From Sphingomonadaceae bacterium (lineage in GTDB: Bacteria > Pseudomonadota > Alphaproteobacteria > Sphingomonadales > Sphingomonadaceae), in contig JASBUR010000022.1 in NCBI GenBank assembly GCA_030147805.1, positions 44,816-108,815 of the forward strand: a DNA stretch of 64,000 nt. The letters are read 5' to 3'. Positions 8,343 to 15,566 of the stretch are shown here, one piece after another. Under the pieces are notes generated by a model. It searched no databases. It had not been told where the DNA came from and worked only from the letters and a program-made list of their open reading frames with translations. Numbering within the stretch: the first letter of the stretch is position 1; every line of letters starts with the position of its first letter. The position numbers were made by a program, and so were the translations under genes.

Positions 8343-9946
8343 CAATTCCCTCCCTGTTGGGGCGCATCGGCCCGGTCGTCCTCGATCACGTCGAAGCGCA
8401 CGCCCTGCGCCAGGGTCAGCGCGCTCGAATAATTGACCGTCGCGGTGGCGCGGCGGACATAGTTCTTCCAGCTGTCCGATCCCGAGACGCGGCCGCCGCC
8501 GGTCTGCTTCTCGCCGCCGAACGCCCCGCCGATCTCGGCGCCGCTGGTGCCGATGTTAACGTTGACGATGCCGCAGTCGCTGCCGAGCGCCGACTGGAAA
8601 TATTCCGCCTCGCGCATGTCCATCGTGAAGATGCTCGACGACAGGCCCTGCGGCACGCCGTTCTGCAGCGCGATCGCCTCGTCGAGCGTGCGATAGGTCA
8701 TGACATAGAGGATCGGCGCGAAGGTCTCCTCGCAGACGATCGGCGTCTGGCCGGGCATCTCGACGATCGCCGGACGAACATAATGGCCGTTCGCCGGGAC
8801 GCCGTCGTCGATCCGCTCGCCGCCATGGACGGTCCCGCCCTCGGCGCGGGCGCGGTCGAGCGCCGCCTGCATCCGGCGATAGGCGGCGCCATCGATCAGC
8901 GGTCCGACCTGGACGCCGGGGCGCAGCGGGTTGCCCGTCTCGAGCCGGCCCATCACCGGGATCAGCCGGGCGAGCAGCTCGGCCTTGCGGTCGGCATGGA
9001 CGATCAGCCGGCGCAGCGTGGTGCAGCGCTGGCCGGCGGTGCCGGCGGCGGCGAAGGTGATGGCGGGAATCGCGAGATCGAGCTCGGCGCTCGGCGTCAC
9101 GATCATCGCGTTGTTGCCGCCGAGTTCGAGAATCGAGCGTGCGAAGCGGCGCGCGGTGCGCTCGGCGACATCGCGGCCCATCGTCGTACTTCCCGTCGCG
9201 CTCAGGATGTCGATGCCGGGATGGTCGGCGAGGCAGCGGCCGAGATCGGCGCCGCCGATCGCCAGCTGGACGAGGTGCGCGGGTGCCGAATCGAAGTCGC
9301 GCATCGCGCGCTGCAGCAGGCCGACGAAGGCGAGCGCCGTGGTCGGCGTCTTTTCCGAGGGTTTCCAGATCGCGCTGTCGCCGCAGACCAGCGCCACCGT
9401 CGTCCCCCACGCCCATACCGCGGCGGGGAAGTTGAAGGCCGAGATCAGCCCGAGGACGCCGACCGGGTGCCAATATTCGGTCAGCCGGTGCTGCGGGCGC
9501 TCGGAGGCGATGCTGAGGCCGTAGAGCTGGCGCGACAGGCCGACCGCGAACTCGCAGATGTCGACCACCTCCTGGACCTCGCCGCGCGCTTCCTCGAGGA
9601 TCTTGCCGTTCTCGGCCGACAGCAGCGCGGCGAGCGGCTCGATATTCTCGCGTACGAGATTGCCGAAGCGGCGCACCAGCTCGCCGCGGCGCGGCGCCGG
9701 GACGGTGCGCCAGGCGAGGAAGGCGGTGCGGGCGCGCGCGACCATCGCTTCGACGTCGGCGGTGCCGTGAACGCTGAGCGTCGCCAGCAGCGCGCCGTCG
9801 ATCGGCGAGCGGACGGCGAGATCCTCGCCGCGATGCGAATCGAGCGACAGGCCGAGCGCCTGGAAGGCGTTCGCATGCGTCTGCGCGGGATCGGCGGCTC
9901 GGTCGATGGTGAAGGCGGATTGGGCGGCGGGCGACAGCATGTTCAT
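8342..9946 (-). CDS. ALDH7-family aldehyde dehydrogenase (aminoadipate-semialdehyde dehydrogenase-like)
   Basis: NAD(P)-dependent aldehyde dehydrogenase, 534 residues. Catalytic Cys308 lies in TAGQRCTTLRR and the general base Glu274 in LELGGNNAMIV. The C-terminal stretch with NIGTSGAEIGGAFGGEKQTGGG, the serine-rich turn and NYS...LAQGV is the signature of the antiquitin/ALDH7 group, whose known members oxidise alpha-aminoadipate semialdehyde (piperideine-6-carboxylate) in lysine or pipecolate catabolism. No other lysine-degradation enzyme is seen nearby, so the true substrate is open. Its promoter region faces that of the TonB receptor and contains the shared TTCCGAT element at 9992-10014. 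The TPR gene is translationally coupled downstream. Confidence 0.88.
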   Translation of the reverse strand: MNMLSPAAQSAFTIDRAADPAQTHANAFQALGLSLDSHRGEDLAVRSPIDGALLATLSVHGTADVEAMVARARTAFLAWRTVPAPRRGELVRRFGNLVRENIEPLAALLSAENGKILEEARGEVQEVVDICEFAVGLSRQLYGLSIASERPQHRLTEYWHPVGVLGLISAFNFPAAVWAWGTTVALVCGDSAIWKPSEKTPTTALAFVGLLQRAMRDFDSAPAHLVQLAIGGADLGRCLADHPGIDILSATGSTTMGRDVAERTARRFARSILELGGNNAMIVTPSAELDLAIPAITFAAAGTAGQRCTTLRRLIVHADRKAELLARLIPVMGRLETGNPLRPGVQVGPLIDGAAYRRMQAALDRARAEGGTVHGGERIDDGVPANGHYVRPAIVEMPGQTPIVCEETFAPILYVMTYRTLDEAIALQNGVPQGLSSSIFTMDMREAEYFQSALGSDCGIVNVNIGTSGAEIGGAFGGEKQTGGGRVSGSDSWKNYVRRATATVNYSSALTLAQGVRFDVIEDDRADAPQQGGN

Positions 9947-9991
9947 GCCGCGTCTTCAACACCAAAGCCCCAATCCGCGCAAGCTGATGCG

Positions 9992-10014
9992 AAAATATAT
10001 TTCCGATAGTATAG
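9992..10014 (-). promoter_or_regulatory. candidate operator upstream of the ALDH gene
   Basis: AT-rich island in a GC-rich genome. Read on the minus strand it contains CTATCGGAAATATATTTT, which matches the element found before the TonB receptor, the XRE regulator and the M19 gene in this locus. It lies about 50 bases upstream of the ALDH start. Confidence 0.5.
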
Positions 10015-10070
10015 TGGAGCCATCGGGCGATTCAGCGTTGGGCGGCAGCGATTTGGGGCCGACCCGAAGC

Positions 10071-10096
10071 TGATTCCCCGCAGGAGCGGGGCCCTG
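10071..10096. repeat. REP-like hairpin
   Basis: TGATTCCCCGC AGGA GCGGGG followed by CCCTG; stem 10076-10081 with 10086-10091. Related in sequence to the units at 7160 and 7231. It lies in the 286-base intergenic region between the divergent ALDH and TonB receptor genes, which also holds the two candidate operators. Confidence 0.5.
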
Positions 10097-10161
10097 CGCG
10101 CATTTCGGGCGCTATGGCGCGGCCGCGCGCCGATTGGCGATGCAAAATAAAACATCTTCAC

Positions 10162-10190
10162 GATCGGAAATTTTATGATAGGAAAATAAC
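10162..10190 (+). promoter_or_regulatory. candidate operator upstream of the TonB receptor (direct repeat)
   Basis: Two direct copies, GATCGGAAA (10162-10170) and GATAGGAAAA (10177-10186), start 15 bases apart in an AT-rich stretch about 45-70 bases before the receptor start codon. The same word occurs upstream of the other leading genes of the locus. Confidence 0.55.
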
Positions 10191-10232
10191 ATTCGAGGGC
10201 TCTGGGGTCCGGGCGGAAACAAGGGGAATGAC

Positions 10233-12704
10233 ATGAAGAGCTGGATTTCGCGCATCGTGCTGCCATCGGTGCTGACCATCGTCGGCGTCGCCGAAGCGCG
10301 GGCGCAGGCGGTGATGACCGATGCCGACCCCGAGACGCAGGTCGCGATGACCGATGCCGACGCCGAGGACATCGTCGTGCTCGGGTCGCGCCGCCGCGAC
10401 CGGACCATCGCCGACAGCCCCGTCGCGATCGACGTCTTCGAGCCCGAGGTGGTCTCGACCACCGGCTACACCGACGTCAACGACGCGCTCCGCACGCTCG
10501 TCCCGGCGTTCAACGCGCAGCGCCTGCCGCTCAACGACGGCTCGTCGTTCGTCCGTCCGATCACGCTGCGCGCCTCGCCGTCGGACCATGTGCTGCTGCT
10601 GCTCAACAAGAAGCGCCGCCACCGGTCGGCGATCGTCCAGATCGGCACCGGCCACGCCACGACCTCGGGCTCGCAGGGCCAGGACTTCAACGTCATCCCG
10701 ACGATCGCGCTGTCGCGGATCGAGGTGCTGCGCGACGGCGCCTCGGCGCAATATGGTTCGGACGCGATCGCCGGCGTGATCAACCTCGAGCTCAAGGAAG
10801 ACACCGAGGGCGGCTCGGTCACCGCGCACATCGGCCAATATTACAAGAACGACGGCGACACCTACGACATCCAGGGCAATTTCGGCCTGCCGCTCGGCGA
10901 TGGCGGCTTCATGAACGTCAGCGCGCAGTACACCGACCAGGCGAAGACCTTCCGCGGCGGCCAGCCGGTCGGCGCGGTGGCGCTGCGCGCGCTCGGCCAG
11001 CCGGGCGTGCCCGAGCACCCGCTCGAGCTCGGCGAGCCCGACTATCGCTCGTTCAAGACCGTGCTCAACGCCGGCAAGGATCTCGGTGCCGACGTCGAGG
11101 CCTATTTCTTCGCCAACTACATGATGACCGACAGCACGGTGGGCTTCTCCTACCGGCAGTCGCGCGCCGCCGGCGGCTTTCCGGCGCATGCCAGCTTCGG
11201 CAATTCGGCGCTCGACGGCACCGCCGCGCACCCGGAAATCTTCGACCTGACGACGATCTACCCGGGCGGCTACGTCCCGCAGTTCAGCGGCGACCTCACC
11301 GACCTCGGGCTGGTCGGCGGCCTGCGCAAGGAGCAGGGCGCCTTCGCCTGGGACGTGTCGGCGCGCCTCGGCAAGAGCAAGGTCGATTATACGATCTCGA
11401 ACACGATCAATCCGTCGCTGGGCGTCCGCTCGCCGACGACCTTCAAGCCGGGTTCGCTCGAGCAGAAGGAAGTCCAGCTCGACGCCGAGGGGTCGTACAC
11501 CGTCGCCACCGACGCCTTCGCCAGCGACCTGCTGGTGTTCGGCGGCGTCAGCTATCGCAAGGAAACCTATACGATCGGCCAGGGCGACGTGGCGTCCTAT
11601 GCGGTCGGCCCGTTGCGCGACCTGCCCGTCGGTTCGAACGGCTTCCAGGGCTTCAGCCCCGACATCGCCGGCGCCTTCGATTCGAGCAGCTATGCGGTGT
11701 TCGCCGAGGCCGATACCGATCCGCTCGAGGGCTGGAACGTCGCGATCGCCGGCCGCTACGAGGATTACAAGGAGTTCGGCGACAACTTCAGCTTCAAGGC
11801 GGCCAGCCGCTACGAGCTGAGCGACGCCTTCGCGGTTCGCGGCTCGGTGAGCACCGGCTTCCGTGCCCCGGCCGCCGGCCAGGTGTTCGGCACCAGCCAG
11901 ACCTCGCAGATCGACCGCATTACCAACAACTTCATCCTCGATGCCGTGCTGGTGCCGGGCTCGCCCGCGGCGCAGGTGTTCGGCTCGGCGCCGCTGATCC
12001 CCGAGACCTCGTTCAACAAGTCGGCGGGCATCGTCTTCTCGCCCGACAATGGCTTCCTCGCGACGCTCGACTTCTACCAGATCGACGTCGACGATCGCCT
12101 GCTGCTCACCCCGTCGGTCAACACGACGGCGGCGCAGCGGGCGGCGCTCGCGGCGCTCGGCTTCCCCAACGGCGCCTCGGTGCAGCAGGTGCGCTATTTC
12201 CAGAACAAGCTCGATACGCGGGTGCGCGGCGTCGACTTCGTCGGCACCTACAAGCTCGGCTGGGGCGGCGGCAACGAGACCGACTTCAGCCTCGCGGTTA
12301 ACTACAATGAGCAGCATCTGAAGAGCGACCCGACCGGCTTCTACACCCCGGCGCAGGTCATCGAGTTCGAGGAGGGCACGCCCAACTGGCGCGGCAACGC
12401 CTCGATCACCAACCGCATCGGTGATTTCAGCCTGATGACGCGCGGCACCTATTACGGCGCCTGGAAGCGCCTGAGCGGCGCGGCCGACTTCCTGCCGCGC
12501 AAGGCGGTGGTGCTGTTCGACGTCGAGGCGAGCTACGACTTCACCGAGCAGTTCGGGCTCGCGGTCGGCGCGCGCAACCTGTTCGACAAATATCCGCCGG
12601 GCCGCGGTCCGGGCCTCGCGGCGAACGGGATCATCTATGACAACCACAGCGTCTTCGGCGTCAGCGGCGGCTATTATTACTTGAGCGGCCGTCTCAACTT
12701 CTAG
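10233..12704 (+). CDS. TonB-dependent outer membrane receptor
   Basis: An 823-residue outer-membrane transporter. A signal peptide (cleavage near ARAQA, about residue 26) is followed by a TonB-box-like DIVVLGSRR (about 46-54) and a plug domain with IEVLRDGASAQYGSDAIAGVINL (about 163-185). The barrel ends in the classical C-terminal aromatic residue (YLSGRLNF). The mature N terminus contains a short duplication, MTDADPE and MTDADAE, before the TonB box. The ribosome site AAGGGG precedes ATG 10233. Substrate is unknown: the plug lacks obvious siderophore clues, and neighbours (an M19 hydrolase and ALDH7) suggest an amino-acid-derived or peptide-like compound. Followed by an 11-bp hairpin at 12717-12745. 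Confidence 0.9.
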   Translation: MKSWISRIVLPSVLTIVGVAEARAQAVMTDADPETQVAMTDADAEDIVVLGSRRRDRTIADSPVAIDVFEPEVVSTTGYTDVNDALRTLVPAFNAQRLPLNDGSSFVRPITLRASPSDHVLLLLNKKRRHRSAIVQIGTGHATTSGSQGQDFNVIPTIALSRIEVLRDGASAQYGSDAIAGVINLELKEDTEGGSVTAHIGQYYKNDGDTYDIQGNFGLPLGDGGFMNVSAQYTDQAKTFRGGQPVGAVALRALGQPGVPEHPLELGEPDYRSFKTVLNAGKDLGADVEAYFFANYMMTDSTVGFSYRQSRAAGGFPAHASFGNSALDGTAAHPEIFDLTTIYPGGYVPQFSGDLTDLGLVGGLRKEQGAFAWDVSARLGKSKVDYTISNTINPSLGVRSPTTFKPGSLEQKEVQLDAEGSYTVATDAFASDLLVFGGVSYRKETYTIGQGDVASYAVGPLRDLPVGSNGFQGFSPDIAGAFDSSSYAVFAEADTDPLEGWNVAIAGRYEDYKEFGDNFSFKAASRYELSDAFAVRGSVSTGFRAPAAGQVFGTSQTSQIDRITNNFILDAVLVPGSPAAQVFGSAPLIPETSFNKSAGIVFSPDNGFLATLDFYQIDVDDRLLLTPSVNTTAAQRAALAALGFPNGASVQQVRYFQNKLDTRVRGVDFVGTYKLGWGGGNETDFSLAVNYNEQHLKSDPTGFYTPAQVIEFEEGTPNWRGNASITNRIGDFSLMTRGTYYGAWKRLSGAADFLPRKAVVLFDVEASYDFTEQFGLAVGARNLFDKYPPGRGPGLAANGIIYDNHSVFGVSGGYYYLSGRLNF

Positions 12705-12716
12705 CGTCCCCCCCCC

Positions 12717-12745
12717 GGGCGGCACCCACCTCCCGGGTGCCGCCC
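12717..12745 (+). terminator. strong hairpin after the TonB receptor gene
   Basis: An 11-bp perfect stem (12717-12727 with 12735-12745) with a 7-base loop lies 13 bases after the stop codon and is preceded by nine consecutive C residues. No T tract follows, so it may stabilise the 3' end or attenuate read-through into the regulator gene. Confidence 0.6.
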
Positions 12746-12770
12746 GCCACGCCCGCATCAATCTCGTGGC

Positions 12771-12839
12771 GTATCGGAAAAGCCGGCATTATGATTCCAT
12801 CCGGCGCGCCCTCACGCGTCGGATGGAAACCCGATCGGA
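12771..12839 (+). promoter_or_regulatory. candidate autoregulatory operator before the XRE-cupin gene
   Basis: TATCGGAAA at 12772-12780, then a perfect 9-bp inverted repeat TTCCATCCG (12795-12803) / CGGATGGAA (12820-12828), then GATCGGAG at 12833-12839. Several copies of the TTCC...GGAA half site within 70 bases of the regulator start codon suggest autoregulation. Confidence 0.5.
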
Positions 12840-12848
12840 GACCGCCGA

Positions 12849-13472
12849 GTGGCACGACCCAAAGCCGAGGCGCCGGACATCCTCAAGACGGTGCGCAACC
12901 GCCCTGCCGGCGGCACGGCGCTGATCCGGCCCGGCGAGCGGCTGCGGCAGCTGCGTCACGATCGCGGGCTCACGCTCGAGGAGGCGGGGCGGATGACCGG
13001 GCTGGCGCCCTCGACGCTGTCGAAGATCGAGAACGACCAGATGTCGCCGACCTTCGATGTCGTCCAGAAGCTCGCCTCGGGCTTCGATATCGACATCACC
13101 GAGCTGTTCGCGAGCAACCGCGGCGAGGTGGCGAGCGGGCGGCGCAGCATCACGCTGGCGAATGCCGGCCGGCTGATGGAGACGCCGGTCTATGCCCACC
13201 GGCTGCTCGCCGTCGAACTGACGCACAAGAAGATCCTGCCCTTCGTCACGCGCATCAAGGCGCGCGACCTCGAGAGCTTCACCAGCTGGTCGAAGCATGG
13301 CGGCGAGGAATTCCTCTACGTGCTCGAGGGCAAGCTCTGCTTCCACACCGAGCATTACGAGCCGGCGATCCTCGGGCCGGGCGACAGCGTCTACATCGAC
13401 AGCTCGATGCGCCATGCGGCCTACAGCGTCAGCGAGGAGGACGCCGTCGTCCTCTGGATCAACACGGGCTGA
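12849..13472 (+). CDS. XRE-family transcriptional regulator with C-terminal cupin domain
   Basis: A 207-residue DNA-binding regulator. The HTH lies at about residues 28-85 (RLRQLRHDRGLTLEEAGRMT and STLSKIENDQMSPTFDVVQKLA). The C-terminal half is a cupin barrel with HGGEEFLYVLEGKL and PGDSVYIDSSMRHAAYS, which in this family binds a small ligand. It is the only regulator in the 7.3-15.6 kb locus. Its own upstream region and those of the receptor, dehydrogenase and M19 gene share a GGAAA-containing palindromic element, so it is the obvious candidate to control them. The start is GTG at 12849; the ribosome site is GGAG within GATCGGAG. Confidence 0.85.
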   Translation: MARPKAEAPDILKTVRNRPAGGTALIRPGERLRQLRHDRGLTLEEAGRMTGLAPSTLSKIENDQMSPTFDVVQKLASGFDIDITELFASNRGEVASGRRSITLANAGRLMETPVYAHRLLAVELTHKKILPFVTRIKARDLESFTSWSKHGGEEFLYVLEGKLCFHTEHYEPAILGPGDSVYIDSSMRHAAYSVSEEDAVVLWINTG

Positions 13473-13487
13473 GCTGCTTTACTTCCC

Positions 13488-13520
13488 TTCCGATCCGCTA
13501 TAATTTTCGGATAGGAAATA
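13488..13520 (+). promoter_or_regulatory. candidate operator and promoter of the M19-TPR unit
   Basis: Inverted repeat TTCCGATCCG (13488-13497) / CGGATAGGAA (13508-13517), 9 of 10 pairs, centres 20 bases apart, enclosing the -10-like TATAAT (13499-13504). An operator straddling a -10 box would suit repression. The ribosome site AAGGGGAGG follows before ATG 13534. Confidence 0.6.
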
Positions 13521-13533
13521 AGGGGAGGTCAGG

Positions 13534-14598
13534 ATGAACCGGCGACAGTTCGTAATCGGCGGCACCGCCATCGGCGCGGCGATGCTCGCGGGCAAGGCCG
13601 CCGTTGCGGCGGCGGCGGACCGCCCGCTGACCTTCGATGCGATGGGCGAGGTGCGCCCCGAATATGATGCGGCGCTGGTCCGCGCGATGCACGCCAGCGG
13701 GCTCGACGCCATCACCATCACGCTCTGCGATCCCAAGAGCTACGAGCAGGCGGCCTATGAGGAAGCGGTCGCCGCGGTACGCGCGCACGACGCCTATTTC
13801 GCCGCGCATCCCGCGCTGTACCGCAAGGCGACGAGCGTCGCCGACATCGACAAGGCGCGCGCCGCCGGCCAGATCGCGGTCTTCTACCTGTTCCAGAATT
13901 CGACGCAGTTCGGCCACGACCTCGAGCGCGTCGACGAATTCTACGATATGGGTGTCCGCTCGGCGCAGCTGACCTACAACCACCAGAACTGGGCCGGCGC
14001 CGGCTGCAAGGAGCTGGGCGCCAACGGCCTCACCGTTTTCGGCCGCGAACTCGTCGAGCGCATGAACGCCAAGGGCATGCTGATCGATCTGTCGCATGCC
14101 AATATGAAGACGATGGCCGACGCCATCGAAGCCTCGGCCAGGCCGGTGGTGGTGTCGCATACCGCCTGCCGGGCGCTGTTCGACAATGTGCGCAACACCA
14201 CCGATGCCAATCTGAAGGCGCTCGCCGACAAGGGCGGCGTCGTCGGCCTCTGCCAGATGCGGCCGTTCATGACGCATGCGCGCAAGGGCGCGCTCGCGGT
14301 CTACTTCCAGCACATCGCGCATGCGGTGAAGGTCGCCGGCGCCGAGCATGTGGCGATCGGCAGCGACCGCGACCACCGCGTCATCGAGATGACGCCCGAA
14401 TATATGGCCGAGCTCAAGCGCGAGGAGGGTGCGAACTTCAATCCCGACGAATGGCCGCTGTTCATCGACGAGCTCAACGGGCCGCGCCGCATGGAGGTGG
14501 TCTGGGACGGCGTGCGCAAGCTCGGGCTCAAGTCGGGCGACGCCGAAAAGATCATGGGCGGCAATCTGCGCCGCCTCTACGCCGAGGTGGTCGGATGA
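13534..14598 (+). CDS. M19 (membrane dipeptidase-like) amidohydrolase, Tat-exported, altered metal site
   Basis: A 354-residue protein with a twin-arginine leader (NRRQFVIGG, hydrophobic to about residue 28) and the renal-dipeptidase fold. H188 (IDLSHAN), H209 (VVSHTA) and D278 (IGSDRDH) match conserved metal or active-site residues of M19 enzymes. The canonical N-terminal HxD pair is replaced by M37 and E39 (FDAMGEV), and the bridging glutamate appears as Q121 (LFQNS). It may therefore have a different metal arrangement or reaction from classical dipeptidases. It is probably periplasmic and acts on what the TonB receptor imports. The stop overlaps the start of the downstream TPR gene (ATGA). 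Confidence 0.82.
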   Translation: MNRRQFVIGGTAIGAAMLAGKAAVAAAADRPLTFDAMGEVRPEYDAALVRAMHASGLDAITITLCDPKSYEQAAYEEAVAAVRAHDAYFAAHPALYRKATSVADIDKARAAGQIAVFYLFQNSTQFGHDLERVDEFYDMGVRSAQLTYNHQNWAGAGCKELGANGLTVFGRELVERMNAKGMLIDLSHANMKTMADAIEASARPVVVSHTACRALFDNVRNTTDANLKALADKGGVVGLCQMRPFMTHARKGALAVYFQHIAHAVKVAGAEHVAIGSDRDHRVIEMTPEYMAELKREEGANFNPDEWPLFIDELNGPRRMEVVWDGVRKLGLKSGDAEKIMGGNLRRLYAEVVG

Positions 14599-15557
14599 GG
14601 CGCGCGATCTGCGCGCTGCTGCTCGCCACCGCAGCGCCCGCCGCCGCGGAGCTTCCGGCGAATGCCGTCGAGGCCGGTTCTTGCGACCGGTCGCTGATCG
14701 GCACGCCGCTGCGCCTTCCCCAATTCTCGGCGGCGACGCAGAAGCGGCTCGAGCAGGATCTCGAGGGCGCGCGCGCCATGCTGCGCATCGCCCCCGACCG
14801 GCCCGAGTCGCATTTCTGGGTGGCGCGCCGCCTGTCCTATCTCGGGCGCTTCTGCGAATCGGTCGACGTGCTGACCGCGGCGATCGCGCAATTTCCCGAA
14901 AGCTACGAGCTGCGCCGCTACCGCGGGCGCAAGCTCGCCCGCTCGCGCCAGTTCGAGGCGGCGCTCGCCGACTATCGCGAAGGGCTGCGGCTGATGGCGG
15001 GCAAGCCCGACCATTTCGAGCCCGACGGCATCGCCAACCGCGTCGGCATCACGCTCGGCACCTATCGCGGCAACATGATCTACTATCATGCGCAGACCAG
15101 TTTCGCGGTCGGCGACTATCGGACGATGCTCGCCGGGCTGCGGACCGCGTTCGACATGACCTGGCCATTCGCGAAGAACGACTTGGTGCCGCCGATCGCC
15201 TACTGGACCTATCTGGCGCATCGCAAGCTCGGCGAGCATGACGCGGCGCGCGCGGCGATCGCCCAGGTGCCGGCCGAGCTCGATCTGATCGAGAACGCCG
15301 CCTACCATCAGGCGGTGAAGGTGATGCAGGGCCGCATCCCGCTCGCCGAGGCGGCGGCGTCGAAGGACCCCAACGTCAAGTTCGCCGCGGCGATGGAGCA
15401 TCGCTTCGCCGGCCGCGAGGCCGAGGCCACGCGGCTGCTGCGCGAGATCGTCGTCGAGAACGCACAGGGCCACTGGCCCGCCGAGGTCGAGCTAGTGGCG
15501 CCGGATCGGCGCGCCGCCCAGGCGCCGCCGCTGCCCGACGTGCCCGCCGAACGCTGA
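14595..15557 (+). CDS. periplasmic TPR-repeat protein (locus copy B)
   Basis: A 320-residue product with a signal peptide (RRAICALLLATAAPAAAE) followed by TPR-like helical pairs, for example SHFWVARRLSYLGRFCESVDVL (about 58-79) and RQFEAALADYREGLRL (about 118-133). Two mature-region cysteines are visible near residues 32 and 72. It is translationally coupled to the M19 gene. It shares its layout with the product at 7350-8342, so one TPR gene ends each of the two divergent arms of the locus. No enzymatic motif is seen; a scaffold or binding role is an inference. Confidence 0.7.
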   Translation: MRRAICALLLATAAPAAAELPANAVEAGSCDRSLIGTPLRLPQFSAATQKRLEQDLEGARAMLRIAPDRPESHFWVARRLSYLGRFCESVDVLTAAIAQFPESYELRRYRGRKLARSRQFEAALADYREGLRLMAGKPDHFEPDGIANRVGITLGTYRGNMIYYHAQTSFAVGDYRTMLAGLRTAFDMTWPFAKNDLVPPIAYWTYLAHRKLGEHDAARAAIAQVPAELDLIENAAYHQAVKVMQGRIPLAEAAASKDPNVKFAAAMEHRFAGREAEATRLLREIVVENAQGHWPAEVELVAPDRRAAQAPPLPDVPAER

Positions 15558-15566
15558 GCTGCCGGC

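Noticed and set aside
8357..10009. 550-codon plus-strand frame antisense to the aldehyde dehydrogenase gene
   Set aside because: The minus-strand product has complete ALDH7 catalytic motifs; the antisense frame is low complexity.
12708..12716. Run of nine C residues after the TonB receptor gene as a phase-variable tract
   Set aside because: It lies outside the coding sequence, after the stop codon and before a hairpin, so slippage would not change the reading frame of either gene.
10173..12761. 862-codon open frame antisense to the TonB receptor gene
   Set aside because: It is the complement of a receptor with clear signal peptide, plug and barrel motifs; the antisense product is Arg/Asp/Glu-rich low complexity, typical of shadow frames in GC-rich DNA.
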